This document shows positions 36,291-51,622 of a DNA stretch of 64,000 nt, one piece after another (position 1 is the stretch's first letter; each line of letters starts with the position of its first letter). The notes beneath the pieces were generated by a model. The model did not search any database. It worked only from the letters and a program-made list of their open reading frames with translations, and was not told the DNA's origin. Position numbers and translations under genes: made by a program. Source of the stretch: Anoplolepis gracilipes (taxonomy: Eukaryota > Arthropoda > Insecta > Hymenoptera > Formicidae); assembly GCF_047496725.1 (NCBI RefSeq), contig NC_132974.1, forward strand, positions 11,837,001-11,901,000. Reading direction: 5' to 3'.

Positions 36291-36950
36291 TCAATCGCGA
36301 ATCGTCCAAGACCGCGACAAATTGAACAATACCGCACGGAATGCCGACGGAACGGATGTCGACTTGACTCCGCGCCGGAGTGAACGAGAACGCGAACGGC
36401 CCTTGGCACGCTTCTTTTCGCAAAATTACGTTGCGGATCGATCACGGGCGAGGGGGGGGGGGAGGAGGGGGGGGGATCGTCGCCTCTACCCCTTCGCGTA
36501 TAATGATGCGCATTGTACTGATCTCTTTTTCATGCGGCACACACGCCGCATGTTGTAGCTTTCGCGCCACCGCACACACAGCGGAGGCATTCACCCCGGC
36601 GCTCCGATGGACGCCCTTGCGAATGTTTGACGAACGAGGGGGAGGGGGGTCGGAGCCCTCCTCCCCCCCCGCCCCGCTTCGCCCCGTTCGCGGCGAAAGG
36701 GCGACGTAATTACGAGCGGGCCGCAATTTTGCGCCGTTGCGGATATCCGCACTCGATAGATCCGGAGATCGTGTGCGCGCGGACGGCATGGCATGGCATG
36801 GCATGGCATGGCATGACAGGTCGGTCAGCGGGACCGACCGATCGATCGGATTCATCGCCGGCTATACGTGCGCTCGGCCAAGACGACGAGGGCTGTCCGC
36901 AATGTCGTTGCGAAAATATTCATGCCTGCTGAGTATTCATGTGTAATTGA
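36290..36950. promoter_or_regulatory. Second G+C-rich island with G and C runs
   Basis: About 650 bp of CpG-rich DNA with poly(G) at about 36450-36475, a C run near 36663 and the GGCAT pentamer repeat. No splice-consistent coding frame. It could be a distal promoter or enhancer for the Sidestep-family gene or the start of a non-coding transcript; composition is the only evidence. Confidence 0.3.
36785..36814. repeat. (GGCAT)6 pentanucleotide repeat
   Basis: Six perfect GGCAT units in the G+C-rich island, followed by GACAGG. Reads as Met-Ala-Trp-His-Gly cycles in any frame; not protein. Confidence 0.97.
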
Positions 36951-38244
36951 ATTCGAGCATATAAGCGCCGCTTTCTTTCTCTCTACCTTTCACTTTCTCT
37001 CTCTCTCTCTTCTTTTAACTTTCTCCTTTTTCCTATGCGGCAATTTATACCGCAATTTCAGGTCGTCGCTGTAAATGCGAGGAAAAGACGAGGTATGTTT
37101 AAGCGACGCTACTTTGACATCGTGCAATCACGTTGCAATGACTATTCTATGACGGTATAATCGAATCGGTTCGATGGTAAATTTATGGTATTAATTCTCT
37201 TATTATCGTATAAATAATCAATGCTGACGAATTCGGTACGATATTCGGTAAGCTTCCGAAAGAGAGGAGTTTAATTAAATCTATGCGTGTCATCGTCTTT
37301 TCCAGGTACGCGTGGATATGAGATATAGCTAAATAAATAGAACACATTCGCACACAGACAGTGAAATCAATATCCAATATCGAGATATTAATAAATGTTT
37401 AACTAAATATTGAGATAGATATTAATTTCGCTATCTAAATATTGATCGTTACAAGATCAAAGAGTGCAGATACAAACTGGTCTTTTCGATTTTTTTTTCT
37501 CAGACATTATATCGCATTTTACATCCGCGGTAGACGAAAGGGTGCTTTTTCATCGTCTTTATTTCATTTCCCTTTAACGCGAAAAACGTAGTTTCATATC
37601 ATCGGCAGTAATGGAACGGCCGTAAAGAAACGAGTTGTCGTAGGTCTTTAGTCGTGACGGTCTAAATTTCGACACGTGATATCTGACGAATGACAGCAAG
37701 CAGGAATTATGTAAAAGGATTTGATGCCTGTATACTCGCTCGTAAGCGACCTTTGCGTGCTTCGAGTTTGCGGCCTTTACACTCTCGTCTCTGTTATTTT
37801 TAGTTATTTTCCCCGTGGTCGGAAACAGTAGCTATTTCTCGTAGATATAGGTCGAGAATTTTTCACCGGCATCGTTTTCACGCGTTTAGGCGTAATTAAA
37901 AATGCCCCGAGTTCCTTCGAGGGACGTATTCGCATGTTTATCGTTGTTCGCGCGTACAGTTACTTTTAACTAGATGTCTGTAGAAAAAAAAATGTTATTC
38001 CGATCCTCTTGCTGTTACGCAATCCCATAATTATTTTTAATTATGTAGAAATTTTTTCGATAAATTTAGGATGAAAAGAAAAATTCCATTATTGTATATC
38101 TCTGATATTTCTTTCAATGTAAAAAAGTATCTTGAAATTAATTTTCTCTCATCGAAACAAAGAGATAGACCAGTAGGATGCCAGTAGCGGTTTATTATTT
38201 GACAAATGTTTATATTTATCGCATCAGTATTTTTTCCGTGCTTT

Positions 38245-38246
<2 letters not shown>

Positions 38247-38290
<44 letters not shown>
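38247..38290. repeat. (TA)n microsatellite
   Basis: Perfect alternating AT tract of about 44 bp. Confidence 0.95.
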
Positions 38291-38295
<5 letters not shown>

Positions 38296-39724
38296 CTGAT
38301 ATTTTATTATTTATACTGATTATTCATATTTAAAGAATATTCATCTGAATAGACATCCTTTCCAATAATTTTTCTGGGCGTGTAGATTACTTTTAATCCT
38401 TTGAAGAGTTTTAAATATAGTGTGCATCATAATTTTTTTCTGACTTGCTATACTCACGCGCGTCTGTAAAGCAAAAATTTATACGTTCGTCAAATAAAAA
38501 TATATCCCGCAGCGCAACGCATTGTGTCAGACGTAAAAATAGCATAAATCTTTATTATAACAAATAAAATTAACGTATGTGTATTTATACGCGACACACG
38601 AACCACGCATTTCTAGGGGAAAAATAAAATCTATGTCAAGATATCTTTACATGAGTATGATTCTAACAAGTTATTGACGGTCTATATATTTTTCTTTCTT
38701 CGATCGATGAATTTATTTTTGTTAAACATTTATTTCGCGCGCTCATAATTTGTAATGCAATTATCTTTTTAACATGACTAGAAATTGCTAATCTTTAAAA
38801 AAAAAAAAATAATAAAAATGGTTTATAAAACAGTTATATTTGAAGAAGATATCAGCAAAATATCTTAATTTTAATAAAAAATTTTAAATTGCATTTTTCT
38901 GAGCAAAAGTTGCGAAAGGACAGAATTTATATATATATTGCAAATTTTTAACATTCAACTTTAAATATTTCTGTAGACAGACCTGAAATTAAAATTACAT
39001 TAGAGAAAAGCATATTTAAAATTATAAATCAAGAAGATTTGATTAAATTAAACTTATTGCGAGAAATTCAACAGTTTTAATCGTTAATAATTCTAAAAGA
39101 ATTAACGCCTTGATATATTTATTAAAGAAAAATCATTTTTTAATTGAATAAAAAATTTATAATATGGAATAAACCAAATTGTTATCTCTTCTTATTTATT
39201 TTTTTCAATAATCGGAAAAGAGCTAGGAATATTCAAACTATTCTAGAAACACGAAAAATTGAATAAAAAATTGAAGAAATTGAATACAAAATTTCTAATG
39301 TAGGATAAACCAAATATAATTTTATCTCACTTCATATTTCTAAAAAAAAAAAAAAAGAAAATTCTAAGAATATTATATTTTATGAGAAAAGAGGAGGTTA
39401 TAAAATACTAAATAACAAAAAATTAACTTTAGTTAACTTTAGTTAGCCTCCATTAAATTTTAAGAAGGACAACTAGAAAAAGGAATTGTTAGATTTTATC
39501 ATTATTTCGGGTATCAACAAATTCTTTTTTTGTAATATAGATTTAAATTCATAAGCGATATCATAAGCAATATTCTGTTAATAATAGCATTATATTTGAA
39601 ATAGTAATGTTTACAACATACAATTGCGACTTGTGTTACTATAGTTTCAAGTGTTCGATAATGTCTCGCAAAAATGTTACGCGCCATCGTCTCATTCCAT
39701 CCGCAAGTTCTATACTTCCATACT

Positions 39725-39750
39725 TCTCTCTCTCTCTCTCTCTCTTTCTT

Positions 39751-39776
<26 letters not shown>
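39725..39776. repeat. (CT)n microsatellite
   Basis: CT tract interrupted once by TTCTTT. Confidence 0.95.
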
Positions 39777-39782
<6 letters not shown>

Positions 39783-41268
39783 TTTTTCTCTTTTTTCTTC
39801 CTCTCATAAACTTCATCACCGCTATTTTTAAGGTAGCTCACGAGTCAGGGGTGGAAGCGGCAAATCTAATCGCATACTAACGGCGTCAAAAAATAAACCG
39901 GCGAATAATGTACAGTAACGAATGTATACCGGGTGTGTATCGTAGCAACCGAGGCGACAGGTGAACCGGAAATCAATCAATCTCAACGTGTATATTGTCG
40001 CATTGGTGTCTGTATAGACATTCGAGAATTATCCGGTTTCTCGCGCCGGATCAAGTCACGTGTCACGATAACAACGTAACTTCTGCTTTATACCGTCGTC
40101 CTGCCTCTTTCTTCTTATTCATTCACGCTTTCGCACACTCTCTCTCTCTCTCTCTCTCACTCTTAGATTTTTGCGCTCTTTCTCTTTCATTCTGAGTGCA
40201 ATCGTAATAATCGCAGAATTAATTAATTGCTCGCATAATTAATAACTGACTCTCTCACTCTCTCTCTCTCTCTCTCTCTCACGATCAGCTGCTGACGCTA
40301 TACAGAGTTCTACGTAATCGTGTACCTATGGACTATGGCACTTGGTGCAGCTAGAGTTGAGATTTACGAGTTGGATACGGCTTAAACGGTGTGTCGTTTA
40401 GGTACTTAACAAGGTTTGTGGAGCGTTATCGACGCGCTGCCATTAGAGTTCGTACAACGAAGACGCGACACATGATGACGTAAATTCTCGTGCATTTTCT
40501 CATTCATTTATGATACATAAGCGCGCAGTGAGTGATGGCGCGACACAGCTGATCCGGTCCAGCTGATCACGCTTCGTTAGAGCCCGCGGCGTTTCTAAAG
40601 GGCTTCTCCGCCACCGTTTTCGATGGGGGCTGGTCGGCCGCTTTCGCTCGAACCTTTCCTCCCTTTCTTCGCGAGCGTACGCGTCATTAGGCGCTCTTAA
40701 ATAAGTCAATTTAGCCGGTATATAAGACTCCGACCGTAACGCCCGAAAATGATTTATGTGACGAAAGGGGTCAAGGTTTTTCCGCGCCCCTTGAAACACC
40801 CTTTGTGACGTTATGACTTTTCCGCCTCTCCTCCGTCTCTTGTCTTGACTATAACGCGCGAGTGTGGATAGGTGATTCTATTACGCCGAGCGTAAAGCGA
40901 TGTTGATGCGGTTGGGCTTTTATGTGTCGCGAGCCACATGGTTAATTAACCTCTGGTTTAATGGTACACGTTGGACACGCTCCGTTTATGAGGATCGTTA
41001 TTTTCGGCTATTTTTGGGTGGACAATTTTGTGGAGCAGATAAGGATCGATATCGAAAACAATTTAGCTGCGGATTTTACGTAAATATGATATAAACGTAA
41101 TGATACACGTAACTATCAGTATAATACAATATAATACAACCATCGTGATAATCATTTTATACGTATCTTTTCTTTATAAAACATCGAAATTTTACGCCGA
41201 ATAAAAAAAATATCGAACAAGTAGAAAACGATAAAAAAACGATAAAAACATGGAAAAATAACTTACTT

Positions 41269-41273
<5 letters not shown>

Positions 41274-41320
<47 letters not shown>
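41274..41320. repeat. (TA)n microsatellite
   Basis: AT alternation interrupted by one GT unit. Confidence 0.95.
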
Positions 41321-41700
41321 TAAACACTACATGTATATTAATAGCATCGCGTATATGGACGACAAAATCGACCACCTATATCCTATATCTTATACATATA
41401 TGTGTATATCGCCTGTCTTAAATATTTATTTTTCTCGTTAAATATTTAATGTACAATTCAGATGTCGCGCATGACTTCGATATATATATTGTACAAGAAA
41501 ATATTGACACCTCGTTGCGCGAAGCTCGCTTGAAGCTTCGGACCTATCGTTGTCCCTTTTAGAGATGCTCTCGGTCCTTGTGAAAGAGGCGCGAAAAGCG
41601 TATGTTTCACGCATTTTGTGTAGATGGACGAGAGCGGCTGACAAAGTGAAACATTTAATCGCGCGTTACTTTTTTCTCTTTTATCCCGGCCTTTTGCATA

Positions 41701-41749
41701 CACGCACGCACGCACACACACACACGCACACACACACACACACACACAC
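41701..41749. repeat. (CA)n microsatellite with CACG interruptions
   Basis: CACG units at the left side merge into a perfect CA tract. Confidence 0.95.
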
Positions 41750-42138
41750 GTATATATTTATATTGTATTTGTATTGTACACTTTAATGGTGCAGTCAATG
41801 GTTCTCTCGTCGTGAATCGTCGCGAGGGGATGCACTTGCGGAAGGACCCGATATCTTCGCGTAACACTTCGAGTTTGGTGCACTTGAAAAGTAACTTGTC
41901 CCCCTCCTCCCCCCTCCCCTCCTCCCCGTCGAACAGCTCGTCGAGTAGGCCCTTTGTATCGGCATCGCCGATTTATTCGAATCGAATCGCGCGAGAGTAT
42001 CTCGCTCCGAAAGAGAAAATCAGCTCTTCGATCGGGGATCGAAATCGGCGAAATTTTTTGATTTTTGACGCTATCGGTAAAAAGTATGTATGTATATCTC
42101 GCGATCGGGAAGGGTATTTTTACGTGCTCTTGTGGATG

Positions 42139-42145
<7 letters not shown>

Positions 42146-42175
<30 letters not shown>
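42146..42175. repeat. (TA)15 microsatellite
   Basis: Perfect AT alternation of 30 bp. Confidence 0.95.
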
Positions 42176-42179
<4 letters not shown>

Positions 42180-43000
42180 ATGGGGATGGAGGGCACGTAA
42201 AAATTGGAAATCGCAATTCAGGTGTCATGCTGATTAATTAATCCCTCGTCGATCTTGCAAGATACCCTTCCTCTTAAAATTCTCGATCGCGAGTTATTTT
42301 TAATTTTTTCCCATTGTTAAACCACAATCGAGAGGATTTCCGCACATGCATATACTCGTTAGAATCCATTTCGTAGAAATCGGAGCGGATTTAAAGCTCC
42401 TGCTTTTGTATGGATCGATTTATTTATGCAACGCAGGAGATTCGCGCGTTGCAATCAATTCCTATGTTATTTCGAAGGGTTCGTCGTGTCCCAAATTGCA
42501 ATTGTGCTTTAGCACTTTGGGTTTCTCTCCCGCTAGGAAAGCCGCTTAGGATCGATCGCACCGACAGTCTTGGTTAATTAACTGTTTAGATTGTATATTT
42601 ACAGGATGATCGATAAAAACATGACGTTCGAGAAGCGAACGATGGCGTTCCGTAAAATAGCAGTATTTGCAAATACATTTAAAAAACGAGTTTATCATAT
42701 GCTATGGAATTCTCGTGAAAGACGTATAAGGATGAGTCTCTTTCTCTTGCTTTGTCATGTATATATTACACACATTTTTCTATTAAAGAAAAAAATGAAT
42801 GTTGACAATTAATTTAATTTAATTTAATTACAGTTCTAATTTTAGAAATGTTTTCTATTGGATTTTTTCAGATTGCTCGGATCTATTAATCCCCCCTTTT
42901 TTTTTATATCTTTCCTAAGCTTTATTCGCTACAATTTATTTAAGAAGATAATCATGTTTCCGTTCCAGCTTGCATACGATTAAGAATTATTCTTTACGAG

Positions 43001-46000
43001 GTAAACAGGGAGCGCCCGCGTTAGTAGACCGTAGTTTAATAATTGACCAACGTAGCAAGTGGCCATGAGAGCCACATACAGCTCTGATGAAGTTATTCTC
43101 GAGCTGTCCTGGTTTATAGCTACATTGTAGATACATTCGTAACATGTGAATGAATAAAGAAAAACTTTGTTAAATCGCTCTTGACTTGACCGACTGACCA
43201 ACTAACTCTCGTTAACAATTCGCGTTCCGTGTGTCTCTAGTCTAACATTAAGAATTACACTTGTCACACGCGATGTGACGTTTCCAGCTGCGATGAAGAT
43301 GGAAAGTGAGAATGTAACTACTTTAACTGTTCAACCGAGCCCTTAAACGTTAATAAATGAACCGATTATCGTTCGTCGACTCTAGTTTCTTGTAATCCAG
43401 TTCGAAAGATCTCAAACTTAAATTAAATCGTTTTTCATGTACTTATAAATAAACGACGAATAAAGATATTTTCGTGAAATGAGAATCAATTTCTAAATAA
43501 GAAAGAAGGGTATTCATAAAGAAAAGAAATAAGAAAGATTCGATATAGATTTAGAACACTGTGTATAAAAAGCAGAGCGATGCAACGTACATAATTAATC
43601 ATGACAAAGCGTTACTAATTGACGTGGATGCGAACAGTCAATCTGGAATAACCGGCTCCGATTAGCGATTTCAGCTGTCTCATTCGACAAATATGTACAT
43701 TATACCGGAGAGAATGAAAAATGCTTAGCGTTGATAGCCGATTAGATCAACCGGATCATGCAACCGGCTTCGTAATTACCGTGTACCTCGTCAATTCGCT
43801 AAGTCAAAGCGGAAAGTCTTAAGCGGAAACAAAGGAAGATTAGCCGCGTACGAGGATTACATCGAACGCGGATTTATGGGAAATTCGTATTACGGTAGAT
43901 TACGTTCACCGTCTTAACTCTCCGACGTGTCGTAAAGTCCGAAAGTTCTAGCTTAATATAATTCGCATCAATAGCAAGCTTTCGCGATGCCGTAATTCGG
44001 ATGCGATAAACGCCAGAGTCCTACATTGTCCGTGACGTTAGTGCTAATCGCGTTTCTAAAACAATGTTGCAGCGAAAAGCGTCGATTAACTTGATATCAT
44101 GGCACGAGAACGTTATTCTATGGGACTCGCAAATAAAAAGAAGAACATATATATTCAAAATGGTCCTGTAAGTTTTTTGATTTTTATAGGACAAATTTTT
44201 ATAGCCACTATTCTCCTCGGAAAAATCTATTTTTGATGTTTCCGCCTTTGAAGCATTGAATAAAATTTTTACATTTTATTAACAAATCCGATGAATGCCA
44301 AGCATGAACATCTATAATACATGGTCGATAAAAAAAAAAAAAAAAAAAAAAATCACGCGAGAGCTTATTTTCGATTTGCTAAAAGTGCATCGCAAAGTTA
44401 AACGGGCTGGCACTGCGTTCAATTAAATTATTATCGATTTACATTCGCTCTATCGTGGAATACTCGCTCGCTCTCTTACAATGCGATAAATGTGAAAAAG
44501 AAAATAATAGTTCCCGCGCTCCCTTACAATGTAATAAGCGTGAAAATAATTATAATAGTTTCTACCCCCTCCCTCTTCATCTTTCGTATAAATTTCATTA
44601 CGAAACATCATACAATTTCATTAAGAAATGAATTTATAGATCTGATCCGGAAATGTACGTCCATTTGTGCAACACAAGTTTTATATAAGATATATAGAAA
44701 AAAAGTTTGATTTATTACTATCTATTTCATTAATCAGAATCAATTGTTTCTGTCGTAAATCATTATAATACTTTTCGTATATTGTAATGTCTTATATGTA
44801 AAATATCTTCAGTTTTGTGTGTGTAAACATCTACTTAAGTTTCACATTAAAATAGCTTTTTACTACTTTAATCTCAAAATTCTGAAAATTGTAACGTATT
44901 TTAAAAAGTGGAATATATATTTTATTCAGTATAAAAAAACCTACGCTGGAAATATAATTATTTTTTTCCTCTGAGTATTATTCTTTAAAGATGACAGGAA
45001 AAGGCACGCTGTCTGTTCGATTTAAAAATTCTCTTGGTAAAGATTATCTTTGCAACACATGTTCGGATAATATTTACAGTTTTGACTATTACATTATTTT
45101 TAAGAAACGAAAGTTTGTAATTTCGATTATTCAAATTTTCTGAGCGTCACGAAAAAATAGGATTATTTTATGTCAATTATGATAATTTTAGTTGCGTAAA
45201 AAAAAGAAAAATAATGACTTTTACGTTTCTCCTTTGAATTCGAATGCACAGCAATTAAAACGGAATTTTATAATTCCTGATATTTTCACTAGTAAACTCG
45301 TGAAAAGTATAAGAAACGTTCTTATCGTTTAAAAGAGAGAAGTTTACACTTACACTTTTTTCTCACGCGTAATTATACTCGTGTAAATATAATTCAGGAT
45401 CACGTTCGCGAATTAAGACATCGTTAAATTAATCATTAAGTCTTTGTGAGTGAAAAGCGTAATTAGAATTATTTAATTAACGAGATTATTTAACAACAAA
45501 AAATACGGCAATTAAAATGTTCGCTAGAAAATCGCAAAAGAGCTTGATCAATTCTTTTTAATTATTTATCGCAAAGATGTATATGCGTATAAAATTTGCG
45601 CAACTTTCCTAAGTTTATGCTGCTTTAACTCTCATACAACATGATATAATACACAGACATCTATTTAATAGATTACAAAAGTTGAAACTTATACAGCTTC
45701 TCTCACGTGTATATTAGATTTCAGCTGTTCTAAGGCCATATTATACAGAGAATTATAGCGGAATTACGTAGGAATCATATAATGTAACCGAGAAAACTAA
45801 CTCTTTGTGTTTTTTTTTTTCTTCTCCCTTTCTCTTATCCGACTGAAATTCAATGCGATCGCGATCCCATCCCACAGTCATCGGAGATTGAAACTTTGAA
45901 GAGCTCAATTCTCGATGTCGCGGATATGAAAAAAAAGAATCTTACGGCTACCGCGCTGTTTTTCCATCAAAAACATGAGTATCACTTTCGCGTATTTAAT

Positions 46001-49000
46001 AGGAATATATTTGATCTCGAAAAAATTGCAACACAGAGTTTCACGATTCTCCGATCATATGAAACTGTGAAGAATCGATCGTTTTTTCTCGCAATAAGCA
46101 GATCCTGTAAAAAAAAGTCAACGAATACAAAGGAGAAAAATTATAATTATGATATCTAATTATATGTCTTCCTTTCTCTTACTTATAAAAGTGAAAATTT
46201 GAAAATTTTTAATCGAAAAAATATCTTATGTTTCGCACATTTCTTAAGATTTTTATTTCTCGATCTCTTCGAAAAAATTGTGACTTAATTCGTTAAATAA
46301 TTCTAAAAAAAAAAAGATCGTTGCGTAAAATACGATAAAGATTTATCCTACATTTATCACGCATTTAATAAAAAAAAAAAAAAAATACCTTGTGTAAAGA
46401 TCTAAATAAATGAATGATAAGGAGTAAAACTGCCACGTCTTATCAACCTTGCAACATTACACATGCAACACGATAATTTAGATATTCCGCCTGTAATAGA
46501 AATGCAACATCATTAACTTATCTCGTCTCAGCCACAAAGGGGCTAATATAGTCTGGTAATGTGATTAACATATATGCATGTTACTTAATTGCTGCTAAAT
46601 ATGAAGCTCACGAACTTAAACGATAATCGCGATAAAAGAGAGCGTGCGATATACGATTTTTTCTTTTTTCCTTTGCAGAAAGACTTCAATTTGCTATTAT
46701 TAGTTGAATTAGTACGCGAGAAAAAGCTTTATGCATAAAGTATCATTTTGCAAATCTATTCAGTTGGCCGAAATCCACTTGCACGAGATAATTATTTGGT
46801 AGCATTGTTTATTTAATCGTACAAAAATGATTTGATTGATCATTTCTTTTTCTTCGTTTTCTCCTATTTATAATTATAAAAGCAAACCGCGAAGGTAGAC
46901 CAAACATACTTTGTCTCGCGACAAAACGAAAAAGATACATAAATTAACAATAAAGGATAAAAAAAATAAAAATTATAATCGACAATAATATATATTTTTT
47001 TATATAATAGTGCAATCAATAAATTGTATATATATATGCAATACATATATAATTATATACATATATTTATATATGTACATATATAATTATATATATATAA
47101 TGGTCAAGTTAATATTTACATTATACGTACTTCTACTGATTTTTTGCGGATCCGTGTGTTTGCACAACAAACGCTTTGTGTGCTCTTAATCTATCTAGCT
47201 TCTCTACCGCACCGGAGCTATGGCAACTAACGTAATAATGGCAAGTACTCGCTGACGGAAAATCGAGAGTCGATGTTTGACGGTGGACAGTATAGTTCAT
47301 GGAATGGAGTGATTGATTATCAATTTGTAATAAAGAGAGAGAGACCGATAGATCAAGGCGAGGATTCGGCTGATTTATTGATTTTTTCGAGCTACGTCGA
47401 TAATAAATGTCCCCATCATGTTTGTCCCTTCTGAATTGAACGATTATTCCTAAAATATTTTTTTTCACGTCTTTGATAGTAATAAGGATATTTTAAATGA
47501 TTCAGTAAAATGAAAAACTCTATACATCAAGACATTAATTATCCAGATTCAAAATAGGAGAATTACGTATATGATTATACCTGCGCAAAATTTTGAAAAT
47601 GAAGTATATTAAATAAAAGAAATTTTAAAAACAATATAACTAAAAATATAATTTTATATATATATATATATTTAAAAATATTAAAAATTGTATATTTAAA
47701 ATACATAATATATAATTTCCTTCTGTATTTTTTTATTCTCGTTCGGCTACCAATCGCGTAAAAAAAAAAAAATTTCGATATTTGGATAATCAATACTCGG
47801 ATAATTAACATTTTGTCGTATATAGTATCTTGGAACTTCAACTTGTGTGGAACACGTTGATTACACACGCGCTAATCGGATTAGCTCATAAATGATACGG
47901 CACGTACAATCAATATTACTCGTCTCATGACCAGAGCTTGGTTGTATGTTGCACGATTACAATCTTGAATATTTCTCTTCCCTACTTTTTTTTTTTTTTT
48001 TTTTTTTTTGTTAGAAGACAAAAATTTCTTGACACTCCCGAGACTTCACACGTGGCGTGAAATGACGATTGTCACTTTGGTGAACGTTAAGATGAAGCTC
48101 TATTTAGCGTCAGCCGTTCTTATAGCAAAATAGTAAGAATGACAAATACAACGGAAGGGGATGGAATGAGAGGGGGAGAGGGAAGAGGGAAAGGAAGGGT
48201 CCGTTTTTGTTGTGATCGAGTCCCTTATCGTCTAATACATTCAACAACTAGAAACAGAGAAACACTGGGATTGTGCCGCAGCCGAATACGAGAATCTCGA
48301 TCCATTGTGTGTACGATGTGTCCGTATGCATATTACGTTGCGTGTGTGTGTGTTTGTATTCTGTATGTTTTTCGTGCAAGCCTATTTTTACCTATCTCAC
48401 GCGTCTATTACGCGTGTATGTACGTTGTTCTTTTCTTTTTCATCCCCTTGTTCTCTCTTTTTTTTTTTTTTTTTTAGGAGTTTTAGGTCACGAGGGTGTA
48501 AGCCGTAAAACGCGTACGCTCGAGCAGGCGGAATGGAAGCAGCTGGGAAGTTATTATACGAGTCCACGAATCGTTCGCCGCTTGGTTGCTGCCTCGTCCT
48601 ACGTTGTACATACATATATACACGGTTTGCTGCGCAAAAACAATGTATACTCGAAACATTACTCAACATACATACTTGAAAGTGCATGGAGAAAAAGAAT
48701 CCGCTGACACGGTCAAATTTGTCACTGTCATAGCGAGTATCGTTAGTTGTTATATGAACAAAGCAAGAAGATACTTGTCGAGGGAACACTAATCTTACAT
48801 GCTCAAAACAGTTCTCTATAATCTACACGAATTATCTCGTTATACCAACTGACTAGTGTCTTATCGAAGCACAGCAACGCGTTTTTAGCGTTGAAACATT
48901 TCAGAAAAAAAAGGTATTGTATTGTGAATCACTTTTTGCTTCGATAATAAACAGATGGAGAGTTTTCTATTTTGTCGACAAAAAGTCTTTCGTTGTTGAA

Positions 49001-51600
49001 TAATTAAAAAAAAAAAAATTGATAAAACTTTGTTTTAATCTCTCGTTGTGTGTGTGCTTTCGAATCATTGGATAAACAGCAACAGTGACAATTTTGTTGT
49101 GACAGAAAATTCCTTTACTCTGTGTGCGTGTGAGGAGGTAGAAATCGCAGAAAAATGCTCCCCTCGAATTCGGAGGGAAGAACGGCTCCGCACGGACAAT
49201 GATAAATTTATACTTTTGAGGGTTTCGTTTTATTCTCCCTCGCTGAAAAGAGAGATGAAGGAAGTGTGCGCGCGTGCACGCGATTCTCTTCCCATCTCGA
49301 TTTCTTAGCACGAGAAAAAAAAGAAAAAAAACATTTACATATACATATATATCTCTGCAACATATTACGTATATATAATAAAATGATTCGGTCCATGGAT
49401 AACATAGAACATCCAGCGTTCAAATTCAATCGACAATTTATACAATTTGACAAATAAATTCGATAAAAAAAATTTTCACACTCAGTTACGTCTAAATTTT
49501 TTTTAGAGAGCGGCGTAACCCTGATTTGACAACTTCAACACGAGAAAAAAAGAAAACAGAAATCACTCGACAGCGTATTCGCAAATAATGCACAATAAAT
49601 GCAATATATATATATATTATATATATATAAATAAAAAATTTAATATAATCGTGTGTATTATTTCCCGTCGCATCGCCAATACATTCTTCTGCAGTTCCTT
49701 CGCTTCGAGCGTCAGACAAGAAAGGATCCACGAAATTCGTCAAATGCACAATATCGTTAAACAAAACAACAGACCATACGTTATATCACTCAAGAATCGA
49801 AAGATTCGCGGTACGCGCTTTTTTTTCTTTTTTTTTTTACTTTTTAGGTCTAATGTGGCGCGCGCGTAAAAAGTGTCTATATCCTTCGTTCAGTTAACAC
49901 GCCTATATTTGTTGGATATATACAAGCTTTTCCGTCACGATAGTACATATAATATGACACCGTATAAATAATACTATCTTCTTCCGCGAATCGGCAAGCT
50001 CAAAGACAATTTTTACGCGCCGCTTCTCGCTGTAGACGACATACAAAAGATACCATGTATACGCGTATAATATAATAAACGAATTACACGTTTTTTTTTA
50101 ACGTGCGAACAAAATTTACGATAATGATATCTCTATCAGAAATAGAGTTCACTCTTCTCTTCTCTATTTATCTATATATGTATACCACGTGTATGCGTAA
50201 ATAAAGGTGATTTCGGTCTAAAATTATATCGCTAATAGGCGCTTCCTCTTTTCTTTCGCACGGGAGCGCGCGTGCCCACTCCCGAAGAAATTACAATTAC
50301 ATTAATGCGATTAGACTTCTTTTACGCACTCTCTCTTTCTCTCTCTCTCTCTCTTTCTAACGTAATAATTAAAAAAATCGGATTACTCTGAAAAATTCGA
50401 GATTATTTTTTAAAAACTGTTCCTCGGACAGTACATTTTTTTTCTATTTTAAACGCTCAATTTCTTCTTCCGTTTCCTTTTTTTTATTCACTGGTATACA
50501 CACGTTGTATATCTTCTTAGACGCACACTCTTTTTCATCCGTGATTTTAATTTAATTTTGAACATTTATCGCGTCTTTATTATGCACTTCGCCCGTTGGG
50601 GGATGGGGGAGTAACTTAGGACCATCGCATAATTTATCACTGCGAATATAATGGAACCGTTAATTACGCGTTAATTACGAGGTATGTTTACGTCGAAAAA
50701 TTAGCAGAACGTTCATCTTCCTTTTGATTATATTCCACCTGTTGTGAGTTTTATATATCACATATTTTAGACATTGTGTTCCGTGTGTCTTACAGATCTT
50801 CGTCTCGTTGATTTTTTTCGCTCCCACGTTTCACCTTTGCCTCTCTTTCTTTTACTTTCGTTTACCTCCTCAAGATTTGTACAGCACAGATTCGTCCATG
50901 TAGTTGCACTTGTTAGCATGTTTACGATCGCGTGACGCATTGGTTTACGGTCCTTCCTTTTTTTCCTCGTTGCAATGATTTAAGTTTAAATTTTCAGTTT
51001 TTACGATTCCGACAAGGGCGTGATATTCAACACGCGTTGCTCTTACGTTTCTTTATACACTGGTATAATTATAAGAGTCTTTTGTTTTATGAACTGTTGA
51101 GTGCAAATCTTATTTATATACTTTATGTTTTTATTGTGGCGTTGATGTTTCTCTGCTCGCGAGAATATGGTAATATGATTGCATTACCTACTCTCAATGT
51201 TTCCAACCACCACTGCTTCGATATACACAATTTACATTCCGGATACACTGTTTCACACCGTGTGAATTTATATTCGTTTTATTTACGTGTTAACGCGGCT
51301 TTCATTAGAGTTTTAAGCAAGTTCATTAGAGCGTATATTACGAGGCGTCAAACGTTCTTATTATGGCGTATACACATGCTTCTTTTCCTTCTCGCTTTCA
51401 TTTTTTTAATGCTCCGGCACTGCACTCTTGTTATATGATAATTTTAAGGATTGCAGAACCTCAATAAAAAGGATCACGTGAAATGTTCGATTTACGATTA
51501 GCCTAGCGTTTCCCTCGTTTACACATTCAAATTATAATTTGATATATCTAATATTATACTGTGTCTTACATATGAGGGTTTTTGTTATTTTATTACTATC
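43001..51600. other. Gene-free AT-rich stretch left of FBXO11
   Basis: No exon chain can be built on either strand. It contains A/T runs (44332-44351, 46370-46385, 47987-48009), AT-alternating palindromic DNA at 47030-47100 and CT tracts near 50335-50355. A 168-codon frame at 50932-51438 (plus) starts with GTG and has no features beyond hydrophobic AT-rich codons. The right end may contain distal FBXO11 3' UTR. Confidence 0.5.
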
Positions 51601-51622
51601 GTTTCTTGGCGACACTCGATTG

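Larger units (their letters stand above)
36951..43000. other. Gene-free stretch rich in microsatellites
   Basis: No supported gene. Holds (TA)n at 38247-38290, (CT)n at 39725-39776, shorter CT tracts at 40135-40158 and 40250-40280, (TA)n at 41274-41320, (CA)n at 41701-41749 and (TA)n at 42146-42175. A somewhat G+C-richer patch at 40300-40900 has no exon-like frame. Confidence 0.5.

Noticed and set aside
50932..51438. Plus-strand open frame of 168 codons
   Set aside because: Starts at GTG, is AT-rich and hydrophobic as expected of such codons, has no splice partners or recognisable domain, and probably lies near the FBXO11 3' end on the opposite strand.
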